Positions 38,495-46,756 of a DNA stretch of 64,000 bases are shown one piece after another (within the stretch, counting starts at the first letter, position 1; every line of letters begins with the position of its first letter). Source of the stretch: Burkholderiaceae bacterium (lineage in GTDB: Bacteria; Pseudomonadota; Gammaproteobacteria; Burkholderiales; Burkholderiaceae_E); assembly GCA_021463505.1 (NCBI GenBank), contig JAJTYR010000001.1, positions 62,001 to 126,000 on the forward strand, read 5' to 3'. The notes beneath the pieces were generated by a model. The model searched no databases. It was not told the origin of the DNA and saw only the letters and a program-made list of their open reading frames with translations. Both the position numbers and the translations under genes were made by a program.

Positions 38495-40144
38495 ATGGCA
38501 CGAGTCTTCCGCGGCGCCGACGCGCTGGCGCGCGCACTTCGTGCGGCCGGCGTCGCGCGCCTCTTCACGCTGTCGGGCAACCACGTGATGCCGGTGTTCG
38601 ACGCGACGATCGACGCGGGGATCCCGCTGCTGCACACGCGCCACGAGGCCGCGGCGGTGCACATGGCCGATGCCTGGGCGCGGCTCACCGGCGAGCCGGG
38701 CGTCGCGCTGGTCACCGGCGGGCCCGGCCATGCGAACGCCGTGTCGGCGCTCTACACCGCTCAGATGGCCGAGGCGCCGGTGGTACTGCTGTCGGGGCAC
38801 GCGCCCAACGGACAGCGCGGCATGGGCGCCTTCCAGGAGATGCGCCAGGCGGAGATGGCCGCGCCGGTCACCAAGGCGTCGTGGACCTGTGCCAGCGCCG
38901 CCGACGTTGCGAGCGACCTGGCGCGGGCGATCGCGATCGCGCGCTCGGGCAGGCCGGGACCGGTTCACCTCAGCCTGCCCACCGACGTGCTCGAACAGCC
39001 GGCCGGCGCGGCTTGCCTGCCGGACGCGCGCGCATTCGAAGCCCCGGCCCGGATCCTGTCCGAAGCCGATGCGCACTCGACGCTCGCGCGGCTGTGGCAG
39101 GCGAAGCGGCCGCTGGTGCTGGCCGGTCCTGCCTGCATGACGAAGCGCGGGCGCGAGCAGTTGGGCAGGCTCGAGGCGGCGATCGCCGTGCCGGTCATCG
39201 GCATGGAGAGCCCGCGCGGCGTGAACGACCCGCGCCTCGGCGCCTTCGCGCAGATGCTGGCGCAGGCCGATTGCGTGCTGCTTCTCGGCAAGCGTTGCGA
39301 CTTCACGCTGAAGTTCGGCCAGCTGCCGGTTTTCGCCGCGGATTCCGTCGTGCTTCAGGTCGACCCCGAGCAGACCGAGATCGAACGTACGCGGCGCGCG
39401 GTCGGCGTCCGGCTTTCCGACGCCCACCTCGCCGATGCGTTCGCCGCGATCGAGGCGCTGGCGGCCTGCGCAGTCGAGCAACGCGACGCGGCATCACCGT
39501 CGCGCGACGCCTGGCTGGCCGAGGTACGTGCCGCGATCGCATGGCGCCCACCGGAGTGGGACCGCGCGGCGTCGAACGAGCGCGACCGGCTGCATCCGGT
39601 GCAGGCCTGCCGGCCGCTGCAGCGGCTGCTCGATGCGCACTCCGACTCGGTGCTGGTGTCGGACGGCGGCGAGATCGGCCAATGGGCGCAGGCCTGCCTG
39701 TCGGCGCCGAATCGCGTGATCAACGGTGTCGCCGGCTCGATCGGAGCCGGGCTGCCGTTCGCGCTGGCGGCGCGCGCCGCCAAGCCCGATGCGCCGGTGG
39801 TCGCCGTGATGGGCGACGGTACCTTCGGTTTCCATGCCGCCGAGATCGACACCGCGGTGCGCTACGCGCTGCCGTTCGTCGCGGTGGTCGGCAACGACGC
39901 GCGCTGGAACGCCGAGTACCAGATCCAGCTGAAGGACTACGGCACCGACCGGCTCGTGGGATGCGAGCTGCGGCCGACGCGCTACGACCAGGTCTGTGCA
40001 GCGTTCGGCGGCCATGGCGAGCGGGTGACCGAAGCTGCGCAGCTCGGCCCGGCGGCGGCGCGGGCACAGGCTTCGGGCCTGCCCGCCTGCCTGAACGTGA
40101 TGATCGAGGGCGTCGCCGCACCGGTGATCCGGCGCCCCGGCTGA
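38495..40144 (+). CDS. thiamine diphosphate-dependent enzyme (acetolactate synthase/decarboxylase superfamily)
   Basis: This 549-residue ThDP enzyme has the three-domain layout of the family: an N-terminal PYR domain with the activating glutamate Glu51 (LLHTRHEAAAVHMADAWARL), a central Rossmann-like domain, and a C-terminal PP domain with the ThDP motif VMGDGTFGFHAAEIDTAVRY ending in VGNDARWNAEY. It starts 8 bp after the second Bug gene and ends the operon. It could decarboxylate a 2-oxo acid or act as a 2-hydroxyacid lyase; exact function is not recognised. It is shorter than sulfoacetaldehyde acetyltransferase (about 600 residues). Confidence 0.8.
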   Translation: MARVFRGADALARALRAAGVARLFTLSGNHVMPVFDATIDAGIPLLHTRHEAAAVHMADAWARLTGEPGVALVTGGPGHANAVSALYTAQMAEAPVVLLSGHAPNGQRGMGAFQEMRQAEMAAPVTKASWTCASAADVASDLARAIAIARSGRPGPVHLSLPTDVLEQPAGAACLPDARAFEAPARILSEADAHSTLARLWQAKRPLVLAGPACMTKRGREQLGRLEAAIAVPVIGMESPRGVNDPRLGAFAQMLAQADCVLLLGKRCDFTLKFGQLPVFAADSVVLQVDPEQTEIERTRRAVGVRLSDAHLADAFAAIEALAACAVEQRDAASPSRDAWLAEVRAAIAWRPPEWDRAASNERDRLHPVQACRPLQRLLDAHSDSVLVSDGGEIGQWAQACLSAPNRVINGVAGSIGAGLPFALAARAAKPDAPVVAVMGDGTFGFHAAEIDTAVRYALPFVAVVGNDARWNAEYQIQLKDYGTDRLVGCELRPTRYDQVCAAFGGHGERVTEAAQLGPAAARAQASGLPACLNVMIEGVAAPVIRRPG

Positions 40145-40178
40145 AGCCTGCCGCGACCGGGCCGCAGCCGGGTCGGCT

Positions 40179-40916
40179 TCAGACGTTGCGCAGCACCAGC
40201 GTCGCGCCGCCGACGATCAGGATCGCCCAGACCGCCTGCACGATGCGCTGGGCGGGCAACCGGTGATGCAGGTGCGTGCCGAGGTACATGCCGGCGAGCG
40301 CGCAGGGCAGCATCGTCGCGATGAGCAGCGGCAATCCGGGGGGTGAGAACAGGCTCGCAGCGATGAACGAGGCGAGCCGCGCCAGCGCGCTCATGAACAG
40401 CAGCAGCGAAATCGTCGCGCGCAGCCGGCTCTTGTCCTCGATGCGCCGCGCGAGGTAGATGGTGTAGATCGGTCCGCCGGTCCCGAACAGCGCGCTGAAG
40501 ACGCCGCCCACCGTTCCGAGCGGTGCGGCAAACACCGGGGCGATCCGCGTGCGCCCCGGACGAACCAGCAGGCTCCAGCCCGCGAAGGCGAGCACGAACA
40601 GGCCGAGCAGCAGCAGCAACGCGCGCTCGGGAGCGTTCACCAGCAACGTCACGCCGAGCACGACCCCGGCCAGCATGAACGGCACCAGGCGCAGCAGTTC
40701 GCCGCGATCGACGGACTTGCGGTTGCGTACGCCGATCGCGACGCCGCCGACGAGGTCGTAGACCAGCATCATCGGCAGCGCGAGCCGCAGCGGCAGCAGC
40801 TGAACCAGCATCGGCATCGCCACCATCGATGCACCGAAACCGGTGAGGCCGACCACCGTGTAGGCAAAGACGACGACGAGGCCGACGCCCGCGAGCGTCT
40901 CGAGCGGCAGGTTCAT
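40179..40916 (-). CDS. TauE/SafE-family membrane exporter (possible sulfite exporter)
   Basis: This 245-residue polytopic protein has about eight hydrophobic helices in two repeats. The family motifs are FAYTVVGLTGFGASMVAMPM and the repeat FSALFGTGGPIYTIYLARR. TauE/SafE members export sulfite, sulfoacetate or other anions. Position at the end of a SuyAB sulfo-lyase cluster, which would release sulfite, makes sulfite export the likely role. It converges on the ThDP gene with a 34-bp gap. Start ATG 40916 gives MNLPLETLAG. Confidence 0.8.
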   Translation of the reverse strand: MNLPLETLAGVGLVVVFAYTVVGLTGFGASMVAMPMLVQLLPLRLALPMMLVYDLVGGVAIGVRNRKSVDRGELLRLVPFMLAGVVLGVTLLVNAPERALLLLLGLFVLAFAGWSLLVRPGRTRIAPVFAAPLGTVGGVFSALFGTGGPIYTIYLARRIEDKSRLRATISLLLFMSALARLASFIAASLFSPPGLPLLIATMLPCALAGMYLGTHLHHRLPAQRIVQAVWAILIVGGATLVLRNV

Positions 40917-41040
40917 CCGGAATCCGGGGTAGTGTGGGCCGCAGGGACCGGCGAACCGGTGCGGCGAAAACTTGCCCGGCGACAGGCGAAGCCTGGCATC
41001 GCACCGAGCCGGCGCACGACCTCGCAGATGCAACATCGAC

Positions 41041-41251
41041 ATGAACCCCGCGCGCCGCACTGCGCTGGCCACCGGCGGATCGCAGGGTATCGGCTTCGCG
41101 ATTGTGCGGATGCTCGCCGCAGAGGGCTGCCACCTGCACCTGGTGGCGCGCTCGGCCGGCGACCTCGGGGCAGCGCGCGTGCGACTGCGCGTCGCACATC
41201 GGAGGGGCGATCGTGACGATCGACGGCGGCCTGGCGAACCGCGGAATCGTG
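41041..41251 (+). pseudogene. short-chain dehydrogenase remnant (N- and C-termini only)
   Basis: In the 400-bp gap 40917-41316 an open frame from ATG 41041 reads the SDR Rossmann start RTALATGGSQGIGFAIVRML and LHLVARSAGDLGAARVR, with the TGxxxGIG motif. At about 41195 similarity jumps to frame 2, which reads HIGGAIVTIDGGLANRGIV, the typical SDR C-terminus. The catalytic Ser-Tyr-Lys region, roughly 180 residues, is missing. I infer an internal deletion that also shifted frame. The gene lies antisense to its neighbours. Confidence 0.75.
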
Positions 41252-41316
41252 GTCCGACGGTCGGCCGTGCAGCATGCGTTTTCGCGTGGACATGGGGCGT
41301 GCCCGACGCACGAGGC

Positions 41317-42252
41317 TCAGCCGCCGATCGTCTCGTAGACCAGTATCGCCGCGGCCAGGTCCTCGAGCGCGGTGCCTACGGATTTGAATACGGTGCGCTC
41401 GTCGCGGCTGCGCCGGCCGGCTGCCTCGCCGCGCGACAGCGTGGCCAGCGTGCCGCGGACGTCGGTGCGTGCGAACACCCCGCGCGACAACGGGCCGAGC
41501 AGTTCGCCGCTCTTCTGCAGCGCCTCGTCGGTGTCGACGTAGAGCGTGGCGCCCGTGAAGCAATCGTCGTCGGCTTCGCGCATCGCCTGGGTGAAACTGC
41601 CGATCAGGTCGAGATGGCTGCCGGCGCGCAGCCAGCGGCCGTGCACGAGCGGTTCGGTGGCGAGCGTGGCGCAGCTGACGATGTCGGCTTGCGTGACGGC
41701 GGCGCCGAGGTCGGGCGCGGCGCAGGCCTCGAAGCCTTGCCCGCGCCACTCGGCGGCCAGTGCCTGCGCAGCTTCGGCCCGCCGCGCCCAGACGCTGACG
41801 TGCCCGATCGGGCGCACCGTGCGATAGGCTGCCGGCAGCAACCGTGCGACGGCGCCCGCGCCGACCACGAGCAGGTGCCGGGCGTCCTCGCGCGCGAGCC
41901 AGGACGCGGCGAGCGCCGAGGCCGCAGCCGTGCGGCGCGCGGTGAGGACGCCACCGTCGAGCAGCGCGAGCGGCGCGCCGGTGACCGCGTCGAACAACAG
42001 GTACGCCGCGTGCAGACCCGGCAGGCCGCGCGCAGCGTTGGCGGGCGCGATGTTGATGGTCTTGACGCCATAGTGGCGGGCGCTCCACGCGGGCATGATC
42101 AGCGACGTGAGCGTGCCACCGGCGGGCGCGACGATCTCGTGCACGTGGCGTGGCGGTGCCTCGCAGCCGTCCGCGAACATCGTGCGCAGCGCCTCGACGA
42201 GCCGCTCGAACGGCAGCGCGTCGCGGGTGGCCTCGGCATCGAAGACCCTCAT
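41317..42252 (-). CDS. ornithine cyclodeaminase/mu-crystallin family protein
   Basis: This 311-residue NAD(P)-dependent OCD/mu-crystallin family enzyme belongs to a family that includes ornithine cyclodeaminase, alanine dehydrogenase and ketimine reductases. Visible are YGVKTINIAPANAARGLPGL, LLDGGVLTARRTAAASALAA, the Rossmann motif LLVVGAGAVARLL and DIVSCATLATEPL. Start ATG 42252 fits family N-termini; a GTG at 42273 is possible. In the sulfolactate cluster it might interconvert an amino acid and oxo acid such as cysteate and sulfopyruvate, but nothing in the sequence proves this. Confidence 0.8.
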   Translation of the reverse strand: MRVFDAEATRDALPFERLVEALRTMFADGCEAPPRHVHEIVAPAGGTLTSLIMPAWSARHYGVKTINIAPANAARGLPGLHAAYLLFDAVTGAPLALLDGGVLTARRTAAASALAASWLAREDARHLLVVGAGAVARLLPAAYRTVRPIGHVSVWARRAEAAQALAAEWRGQGFEACAAPDLGAAVTQADIVSCATLATEPLVHGRWLRAGSHLDLIGSFTQAMREADDDCFTGATLYVDTDEALQKSGELLGPLSRGVFARTDVRGTLATLSRGEAAGRRSRDERTVFKSVGTALEDLAAAILVYETIGG

Positions 42253-42273
42253 CGACCAGGTCGCTGCAATCAC

Positions 42274-43275
42274 TCAAGCGGCCAGCGATTCGAGCTGAGC
42301 GAGAAGCGCTGCCGGCACCTCGATGCCTTCGGCCTGCGCGCGCCGTGCGAGGTCGGCGCGCCGCTGTCCGGGCAGTCGCACGTCGGGGTCGAGCAGCATC
42401 GTCGCGACCAGCGTCTCGATGCGCTCGTGAAACACGTCATTGCCGGCCAGTGCGCCGGGGTCGATCACGACAAAGGCCTGGCCGATGCGGGGCCGATTGC
42501 CCTCGTTGGTGAAGAACGAATCGGCTTCGAAGCCGAAGGCGGCGCCGGTCAGCGCGCAGCAGATCAGTTCGACCATCAGCGCGAGCATCGCGCCCTTGAC
42601 GCCGCCGGCCGGCAGCATCATCCCGTCGAGGCCGGCCTTCGGGTCGGTGGTCGGATTGCCGTCCTTGTCGAGCGCCCAGCCCTGCGGAATCGGCTTGCCC
42701 TCGCGTGCGGCGACCATCAGCTTGCCGCGCGCGACCTCGGACAGCGACAGGTCGATCGTGAGCGGTGGCGCGCCGCGGCGCGGAAAGACCGCGGCGATCG
42801 GATTGGTGCCGAAGATCGCGCGCCGGCCGCCCCAGGCCGGCATCGCCGCCGGCGAGTTGCCGAACGCGAGCCCGACCATGCCGGCAGCCGCGACCGGCTC
42901 GAGGTGCCAGGCCGCGGCGCCGAAGTGGTGGCTGCGCGTGACGCCCGCGAACGCGGCGCCCGCCGCGCGCGCGCGCGCGATCGCCTCGCGCACCGCGAGT
43001 GCGCAGGCGGGAAAGGCGAGTCCCTCGTCGGCATCGACCAGGCATGCCGCGGCGCGCGAGCGAACCGCCGTCGGCTGCGCGTGGCCGTTGACGCGGCCGT
43101 GGCGCAGGTGCCCCGCGTACTGCGCGACGCGAGCCAGCCCGTGCGAGCCCAGCCCCTGCGCCTCGGCAGCCACCAGCGCGTGCGCGGTGATGCGCGCCAT
43201 CTCGGGCGAGGCGCCGGCCCGCTGCAGCGCGGCGGCGGCGAGTTCGTTCAGTCGTTCGATGGAGAGTCGGGGCAT
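42274..43275 (-). CDS. Ldh-type NAD(P)H-dependent 2-hydroxyacid dehydrogenase (ComC-like)
   Basis: This 333-residue member of the malate/L-lactate dehydrogenase type 2 family is unrelated to classical LDH. Hallmarks are AEAQGLGSHGLARVAQYAGH, GVTRSHHFGAAAWHLEPVA, MVGLAFGNSPAAMPAWGG and GTNPIAAVFP. (R)-sulfolactate dehydrogenase ComC belongs to this family, and adjacency to SuyAB and a D-2-hydroxyacid dehydrogenase reproduces the known set for racemic sulfolactate use. Assignment to ComC is by context. Its stop is next to the start of the OCD gene. Confidence 0.82.
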   Translation of the reverse strand: MPRLSIERLNELAAAALQRAGASPEMARITAHALVAAEAQGLGSHGLARVAQYAGHLRHGRVNGHAQPTAVRSRAAACLVDADEGLAFPACALAVREAIARARAAGAAFAGVTRSHHFGAAAWHLEPVAAAGMVGLAFGNSPAAMPAWGGRRAIFGTNPIAAVFPRRGAPPLTIDLSLSEVARGKLMVAAREGKPIPQGWALDKDGNPTTDPKAGLDGMMLPAGGVKGAMLALMVELICCALTGAAFGFEADSFFTNEGNRPRIGQAFVVIDPGALAGNDVFHERIETLVATMLLDPDVRLPGQRRADLARRAQAEGIEVPAALLAQLESLAA

Positions 43276-43340
43276 GGGTGTGCTCCGCGGCGAAGTCCGC
43301 AGTATGGGAGCGCGTCGGCGCGCGCGCCAGTGTGAGCAGG

Positions 43341-44270
43341 CTAGGCCGAGAAGAACGCGCGGATCCGCTCGGCGATCAGCGAGCTGACCCGCTCGTTCGA
43401 TTCACGCGTGACCCCGCCGATGTGCGGGGTGAGGATCAGGTTGGGCGCGCCGGCCAGCGGCGAGCCGGCGCGAAGCGGCTCGTCGTCGAACACGTCGAGC
43501 GCGGCGCCCCCGAGCTTGCCGTTTCGCAGCGCCGCCGCCAGCGCCGTTTCGTCGACGACGCCGCCTCGCGCCGTGTTGACCAGGATCGCGTCGGGCTTCA
43601 TCCGCGCCAGGCGCGCGGCGTCGACGAGGCCGCGGGTCGACTCGGTGAGCGGCACGTGCAGGCTGAGCACGTCCACCTCGCCGAACAGCGCGTCGAGCTC
43701 GCGCCGGCCGACGCCGGCTTCGGACCACGCCGGCACATCGGGCGGCAGCATCGGGTCGTACGCGAGCACCCGCATGCCCAGGCCCTGCGCGAGCTTCGCG
43801 GTCATCCGGCCGATTCCGCCGAAGCCGACCAGGCCGAGCGTCTTGCCCGCGGTCTCGCGGCCCTGCGACATCCGTGTGCGGGGCCACTCGCCCGCCGCCA
43901 CGTCGTTGCTCGACAGGTAGGCACCGCGCAGCAGCACCATCGCGGTGGCGACCACGTACTCGGCGACCGCCAGGCTGTTTGCGCCGGTGGCCGGGTATAC
44001 CGCGACGCCGGCCGCTTCGCAGGCGGCCACGTCGATGTTGTCCAGCCCGACGCCGAGCCGGCCGACCGCGCGCAGCCGCGGCGCGGCCGCGAGTACTTCG
44101 CGGTTGACGCGGGTGCGGTTGCGCACGATCAGTGCGTGGGCGTCGGCGACGCGGGCGAGCAGACCCGCGCGGTCGTCGACCAGTTCCGGCGCGTAGTCGA
44201 CGTCGAACGCGCCGCGCAGCGACTCGACCGCGGGCAGGTCCATGAACTCGCTGATGACGATGCGCGTCAT
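43341..44270 (-). CDS. slcC: D-2-hydroxyacid dehydrogenase, probable (S)-sulfolactate dehydrogenase
   Basis: This 309-residue NAD-dependent D-isomer-specific dehydrogenase has IVRNRTRVNREVLAAAPRL, GRLGVGLDNIDVAACEAAGV, the nucleotide-binding LGLVGFGGIGRMTAKLAQ, and catalytic Arg, Glu and His regions in NTARGGVVDE and LTPHIGGVTRES. SlcC oxidises (S)-sulfolactate to 3-sulfopyruvate, which ComC reduces to the (R)-form used by SuyAB. The N-terminus RIVISEFMD looks like the SlcC group, but phosphoglycerate or other hydroxyacid dehydrogenases are alternatives. Confidence 0.75.
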   Translation of the reverse strand: MTRIVISEFMDLPAVESLRGAFDVDYAPELVDDRAGLLARVADAHALIVRNRTRVNREVLAAAPRLRAVGRLGVGLDNIDVAACEAAGVAVYPATGANSLAVAEYVVATAMVLLRGAYLSSNDVAAGEWPRTRMSQGRETAGKTLGLVGFGGIGRMTAKLAQGLGMRVLAYDPMLPPDVPAWSEAGVGRRELDALFGEVDVLSLHVPLTESTRGLVDAARLARMKPDAILVNTARGGVVDETALAAALRNGKLGGAALDVFDDEPLRAGSPLAGAPNLILTPHIGGVTRESNERVSSLIAERIRAFFSA

Positions 44271-44328
44271 GCCCGCTGCTCCGCGTCGCGGCGCCGCGCG
44301 GGCTGCCGCGCGGCGCCAGCCGTCCCGA

Positions 44329-45504
44329 TCACGCCGACTCGTGGATGCGCGTGAGCACGAACTCGCGATGACCGAGCACCTCGGCCGCCGTCCAGCGACC
44401 GTTGGCCGTCGCGAGCATCGCCTCGAGCAGCTTGTCGCCGGTCTGGTCGAGCGTCGTCTCGCGCTGCAGCAGGCCCGAGCAATCGACGTCGACGTGTTCG
44501 TTCATCAGCCTCACGGTGCGCGGGTTCGCGCACAGCTTGATCACCGGCAGGATCGGGTTGCCGATCACGTTTCCCTGGCCGGTCGGGAAGAAGTGAACGA
44601 CGTAGCCCGAGGCCGCGCACAGCGTCACCATCTCGGCGGCCGCCGACGACGAGTCCATGAACCACAGGCCCGGGTGCGTCGGCTCCTCGGCCTTGTCGAT
44701 CACGCCGTCGACGGTGCACTTCTTGCCGATCTTCTGGATGTTGCCGAGCGCTTTCTCCTCGATCGTCGTCAGGCCGCCGGCGATGTTGCCCTTGGTCGGC
44801 TGCGACTCGGACAGGTCGGTCGTGCGCCAGCGATTGATCATGTCCTGGTAACGGTCGAACATGAACATGAATCGCTCGCGCACCTGGTCGTTGGCGCAGC
44901 GTGCCGCGACGATGTCCTCGCCGCCGGTGATCTCGGACGTCTCGCCGAAGCACAGCGTCGTGCCCAGCGGGTGCAGCTTGTCGAACGCGTTGCCCACGGT
45001 CGGATTCGAGCCGCAGCCCGAGGTCGTGTCGGATTCACCGCACTTGGTCGACACCCACAGGTCGCTGATCGGGCACTCGACGCGGTGCAGCGCGGTCGCG
45101 TGCTGGACGAACTGCTTCGCGGCCATCGACGCGCGCTTGATCGTCTCGTGGTCGCCATGGCCCTCGATGCCGAAGCCGACCACCGGCTTGCCGGTCTTCG
45201 CGATGCCGTCGACGACCTTCTTCGTCCAGCCGTCCTCGATGCCGATCACCACCACCGCGGCGACGTTCGGGTTCGAGCCGGTGCCGATCAGCGTGCGGAA
45301 GTGCAGGTCGAGGTCGGGGCCGAACTGCAGGCGGCCGTAGGGGTGCGGGATCGCCATCGTTCCCTTGATCGCCGCGGCGACCGCCTCGGCGGCGGCATTG
45401 GACAGGTCGTCCAGCGGCAGGATGATGACGTGGTTGCGCACGCCGACGCGACCATTCTCGCGGCGATAGCCCCAGAAGGTGGTGTTCTTGTCGATCACTG
45501 GCAT
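44329..45504 (-). CDS. suyB: (R)-sulfolactate sulfo-lyase large subunit SuyB (UxaA/altronate dehydratase family)
   Basis: SuyB with SuyA eliminates sulfite from (R)-3-sulfolactate, giving pyruvate. The 391-residue protein is the large-domain homologue of altronate dehydratase. It has [94 protein letters not shown] and [20 protein letters not shown]. The size and split into a separate small subunit 40 bp upstream match SuyAB rather than the single-chain UxaA. Another sugar-acid dehydratase is the alternative. Confidence 0.82.
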   Translation of the reverse strand: MPVIDKNTTFWGYRRENGRVGVRNHVIILPLDDLSNAAAEAVAAAIKGTMAIPHPYGRLQFGPDLDLHFRTLIGTGSNPNVAAVVVIGIEDGWTKKVVDGIAKTGKPVVGFGIEGHGDHETIKRASMAAKQFVQHATALHRVECPISDLWVSTKCGESDTTSGCGSNPTVGNAFDKLHPLGTTLCFGETSEITGGEDIVAARCANDQVRERFMFMFDRYQDMINRWRTTDLSESQPTKGNIAGGLTTIEEKALGNIQKIGKKCTVDGVIDKAEEPTHPGLWFMDSSSAAAEMVTLCAASGYVVHFFPTGQGNVIGNPILPVIKLCANPRTVRLMNEHVDVDCSGLLQRETTLDQTGDKLLEAMLATANGRWTAAEVLGHREFVLTRIHESA

Positions 45505-45544
45505 TTGACGCTCTCTTTCGGTTGGGTGGCGACGCGGCGGCGGC

Positions 45545-45826
45545 TTACCAGCGCTTGGTCTTGATGTTGTGCACGTGGGCGTGCTCGCCGGCCTTGATCG
45601 GCGCCACCACCTTGCCGATGTCGATGCCGTACTTGTAGACGGTGTCGCCGACCGCCATGTCCTTCAGCGCGACCTTGTGGCCGATCGGGATGTCCTGGGC
45701 GGCCTGGACCGTGATCGTCCTGTCGTCGTCCATGATCCAGGCCTCGAGTTGCGTGCCGGCCTTGATGCCTTCGACGACGGCCACCGCGACGGTGTCCCTG
45801 GCGTCGTGCAGTACGACGTGAATCAT
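45545..45826 (-). CDS. suyA: (R)-sulfolactate sulfo-lyase small subunit SuyA (SAF domain)
   Basis: This 93-residue SAF-domain protein equals the N-terminal domain of altronate dehydratases. It reads [59 protein letters not shown] and ends HNIKTKRW. The small free-standing form next to SuyB is the known SuyA arrangement. ATG 45826 follows CAAGGAGCGCTCA. It is first in the minus-strand operon, divergent from the GntR gene. Confidence 0.84.
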   Translation of the reverse strand: MIHVVLHDARDTVAVAVVEGIKAGTQLEAWIMDDDRTITVQAAQDIPIGHKVALKDMAVGDTVYKYGIDIGKVVAPIKAGEHAHVHNIKTKRW

Positions 45827-45876
45827 TGAGCGCTCCTTGGGATGGGTCGGCCGATCGTAAACGAGCGGCTCTGGCA

Positions 45877-45892
45877 AGTCAACTAGATGACT
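45877..45892. promoter_or_regulatory. candidate GntR operator
   Basis: AGTCA at 45877-45881 and TGACT at 45888-45892 form an inverted repeat with a 6-bp spacer, and TCAACT is repeated directly at 45879-45884 and 45892-45897. The site lies in the AT-richer 152-bp gap between the divergent suyA and GntR-type genes, where a GntR dimer would be expected to bind. Confidence 0.5.
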
Positions 45893-45978
45893 CAACTCAG
45901 TTACACGCTTTCGGAATTTGCTGTCAGAATGGCGGGACACGCATCGCCCGCTCCGGGCGTGCCGCGGCGGACCCTCGC

Positions 45979-46722
45979 ATGGACAGACACGACGCCATCA
46001 CCGCGCCCTCGGGCGGGCCCATCTACAAGGAGGTCAAGCGCAAGATGCTGGCGGCGCTCGCCGCCGGCGAGTGGAAGCCCGGCGAGGCGGTGCCGGCCGA
46101 GCCACGGCTGGCCGAGCGCTTCGGCATCGCGATCGGCACCTTGCGCAAGGCGATCGACGAACTGGTCGCCGAGAACGTCCTGCTGCGCCAGCAGGGGCGC
46201 GGCACCTTCGTCGCCACGCACACGCGCGACCGGATGCTGTTCCTGTTCTTCAACATCATCCGGCACGACGGGGTGAAGGAATACCCGCAGGTCGAACTGC
46301 TGGGTTTTCGCAAGGCGCGCGCCGACGACGAGGTCGCCGAGCGGCTGCAGCTGGCGCCGCGCGCGCCGGTCTTCGCCTACCGCAATGCGCTGCGGCTCGG
46401 TGGCGAACCGGTGATCGTCGACGACATCGCGGTGCCGGCCGGACTGTTCGCGGGTCTCACTGCCGAACGGCTGCGCGAACGCACCAACACCATCTATCAC
46501 CTGTACCAGCACGGCTTCGGACTGTCGGTGGTGCGCACCGCCGAGACCGTACGTGCGGTGGGCGCACCCGCCGACGTCGCGCTGCTGCTGGACGTGCCCG
46601 AGGACAGCCCGCTGCTGCTCATTCGCCGCGTGGCGTTCACGCCGGCCGATCGACCGGTGGAGTTCAGGCGCTCGTACGTGAACACTGCGCGGCACGAGTA
46701 CCAGCGTGAGCCAGGGTATTGA
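45979..46722 (+). CDS. GntR/HutC-family transcriptional regulator
   Basis: This 247-residue regulator has an N-terminal winged helix (PIYKEVKRKMLAALAAGEWK, EPRLAERFGIAIGTLRKAID, RQQGRGTFVATH) and a C-terminal UTRA ligand-binding domain (ELLGFRKARADDEVAERLQL; VEFRRSYVNTARHEYQRE). It diverges from suyAB, so it likely controls the sulfolactate cluster, with a pathway intermediate as effector. It starts at ATG 45979; upstream in-frame sequence is unlike the family. Confidence 0.87.
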   Translation: MDRHDAITAPSGGPIYKEVKRKMLAALAAGEWKPGEAVPAEPRLAERFGIAIGTLRKAIDELVAENVLLRQQGRGTFVATHTRDRMLFLFFNIIRHDGVKEYPQVELLGFRKARADDEVAERLQLAPRAPVFAYRNALRLGGEPVIVDDIAVPAGLFAGLTAERLRERTNTIYHLYQHGFGLSVVRTAETVRAVGAPADVALLLDVPEDSPLLLIRRVAFTPADRPVEFRRSYVNTARHEYQREPGY

Positions 46723-46756
46723 CCGCCCCCGGCTTCGTTCGCAGCGTGATCACGCC

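Noticed and set aside
38495..40144. Sulfoacetaldehyde acetyltransferase (Xsc) as identity of the ThDP enzyme.
   Set aside because: It is shorter than Xsc, and no phosphotransacetylase gene is adjacent; kept as a generic ThDP enzyme.
40932..41338. An intact small gene on the plus strand between the exporter and the OCD gene.
   Set aside because: Open frames here match only the two ends of an SDR in different frames, so it is called a remnant.
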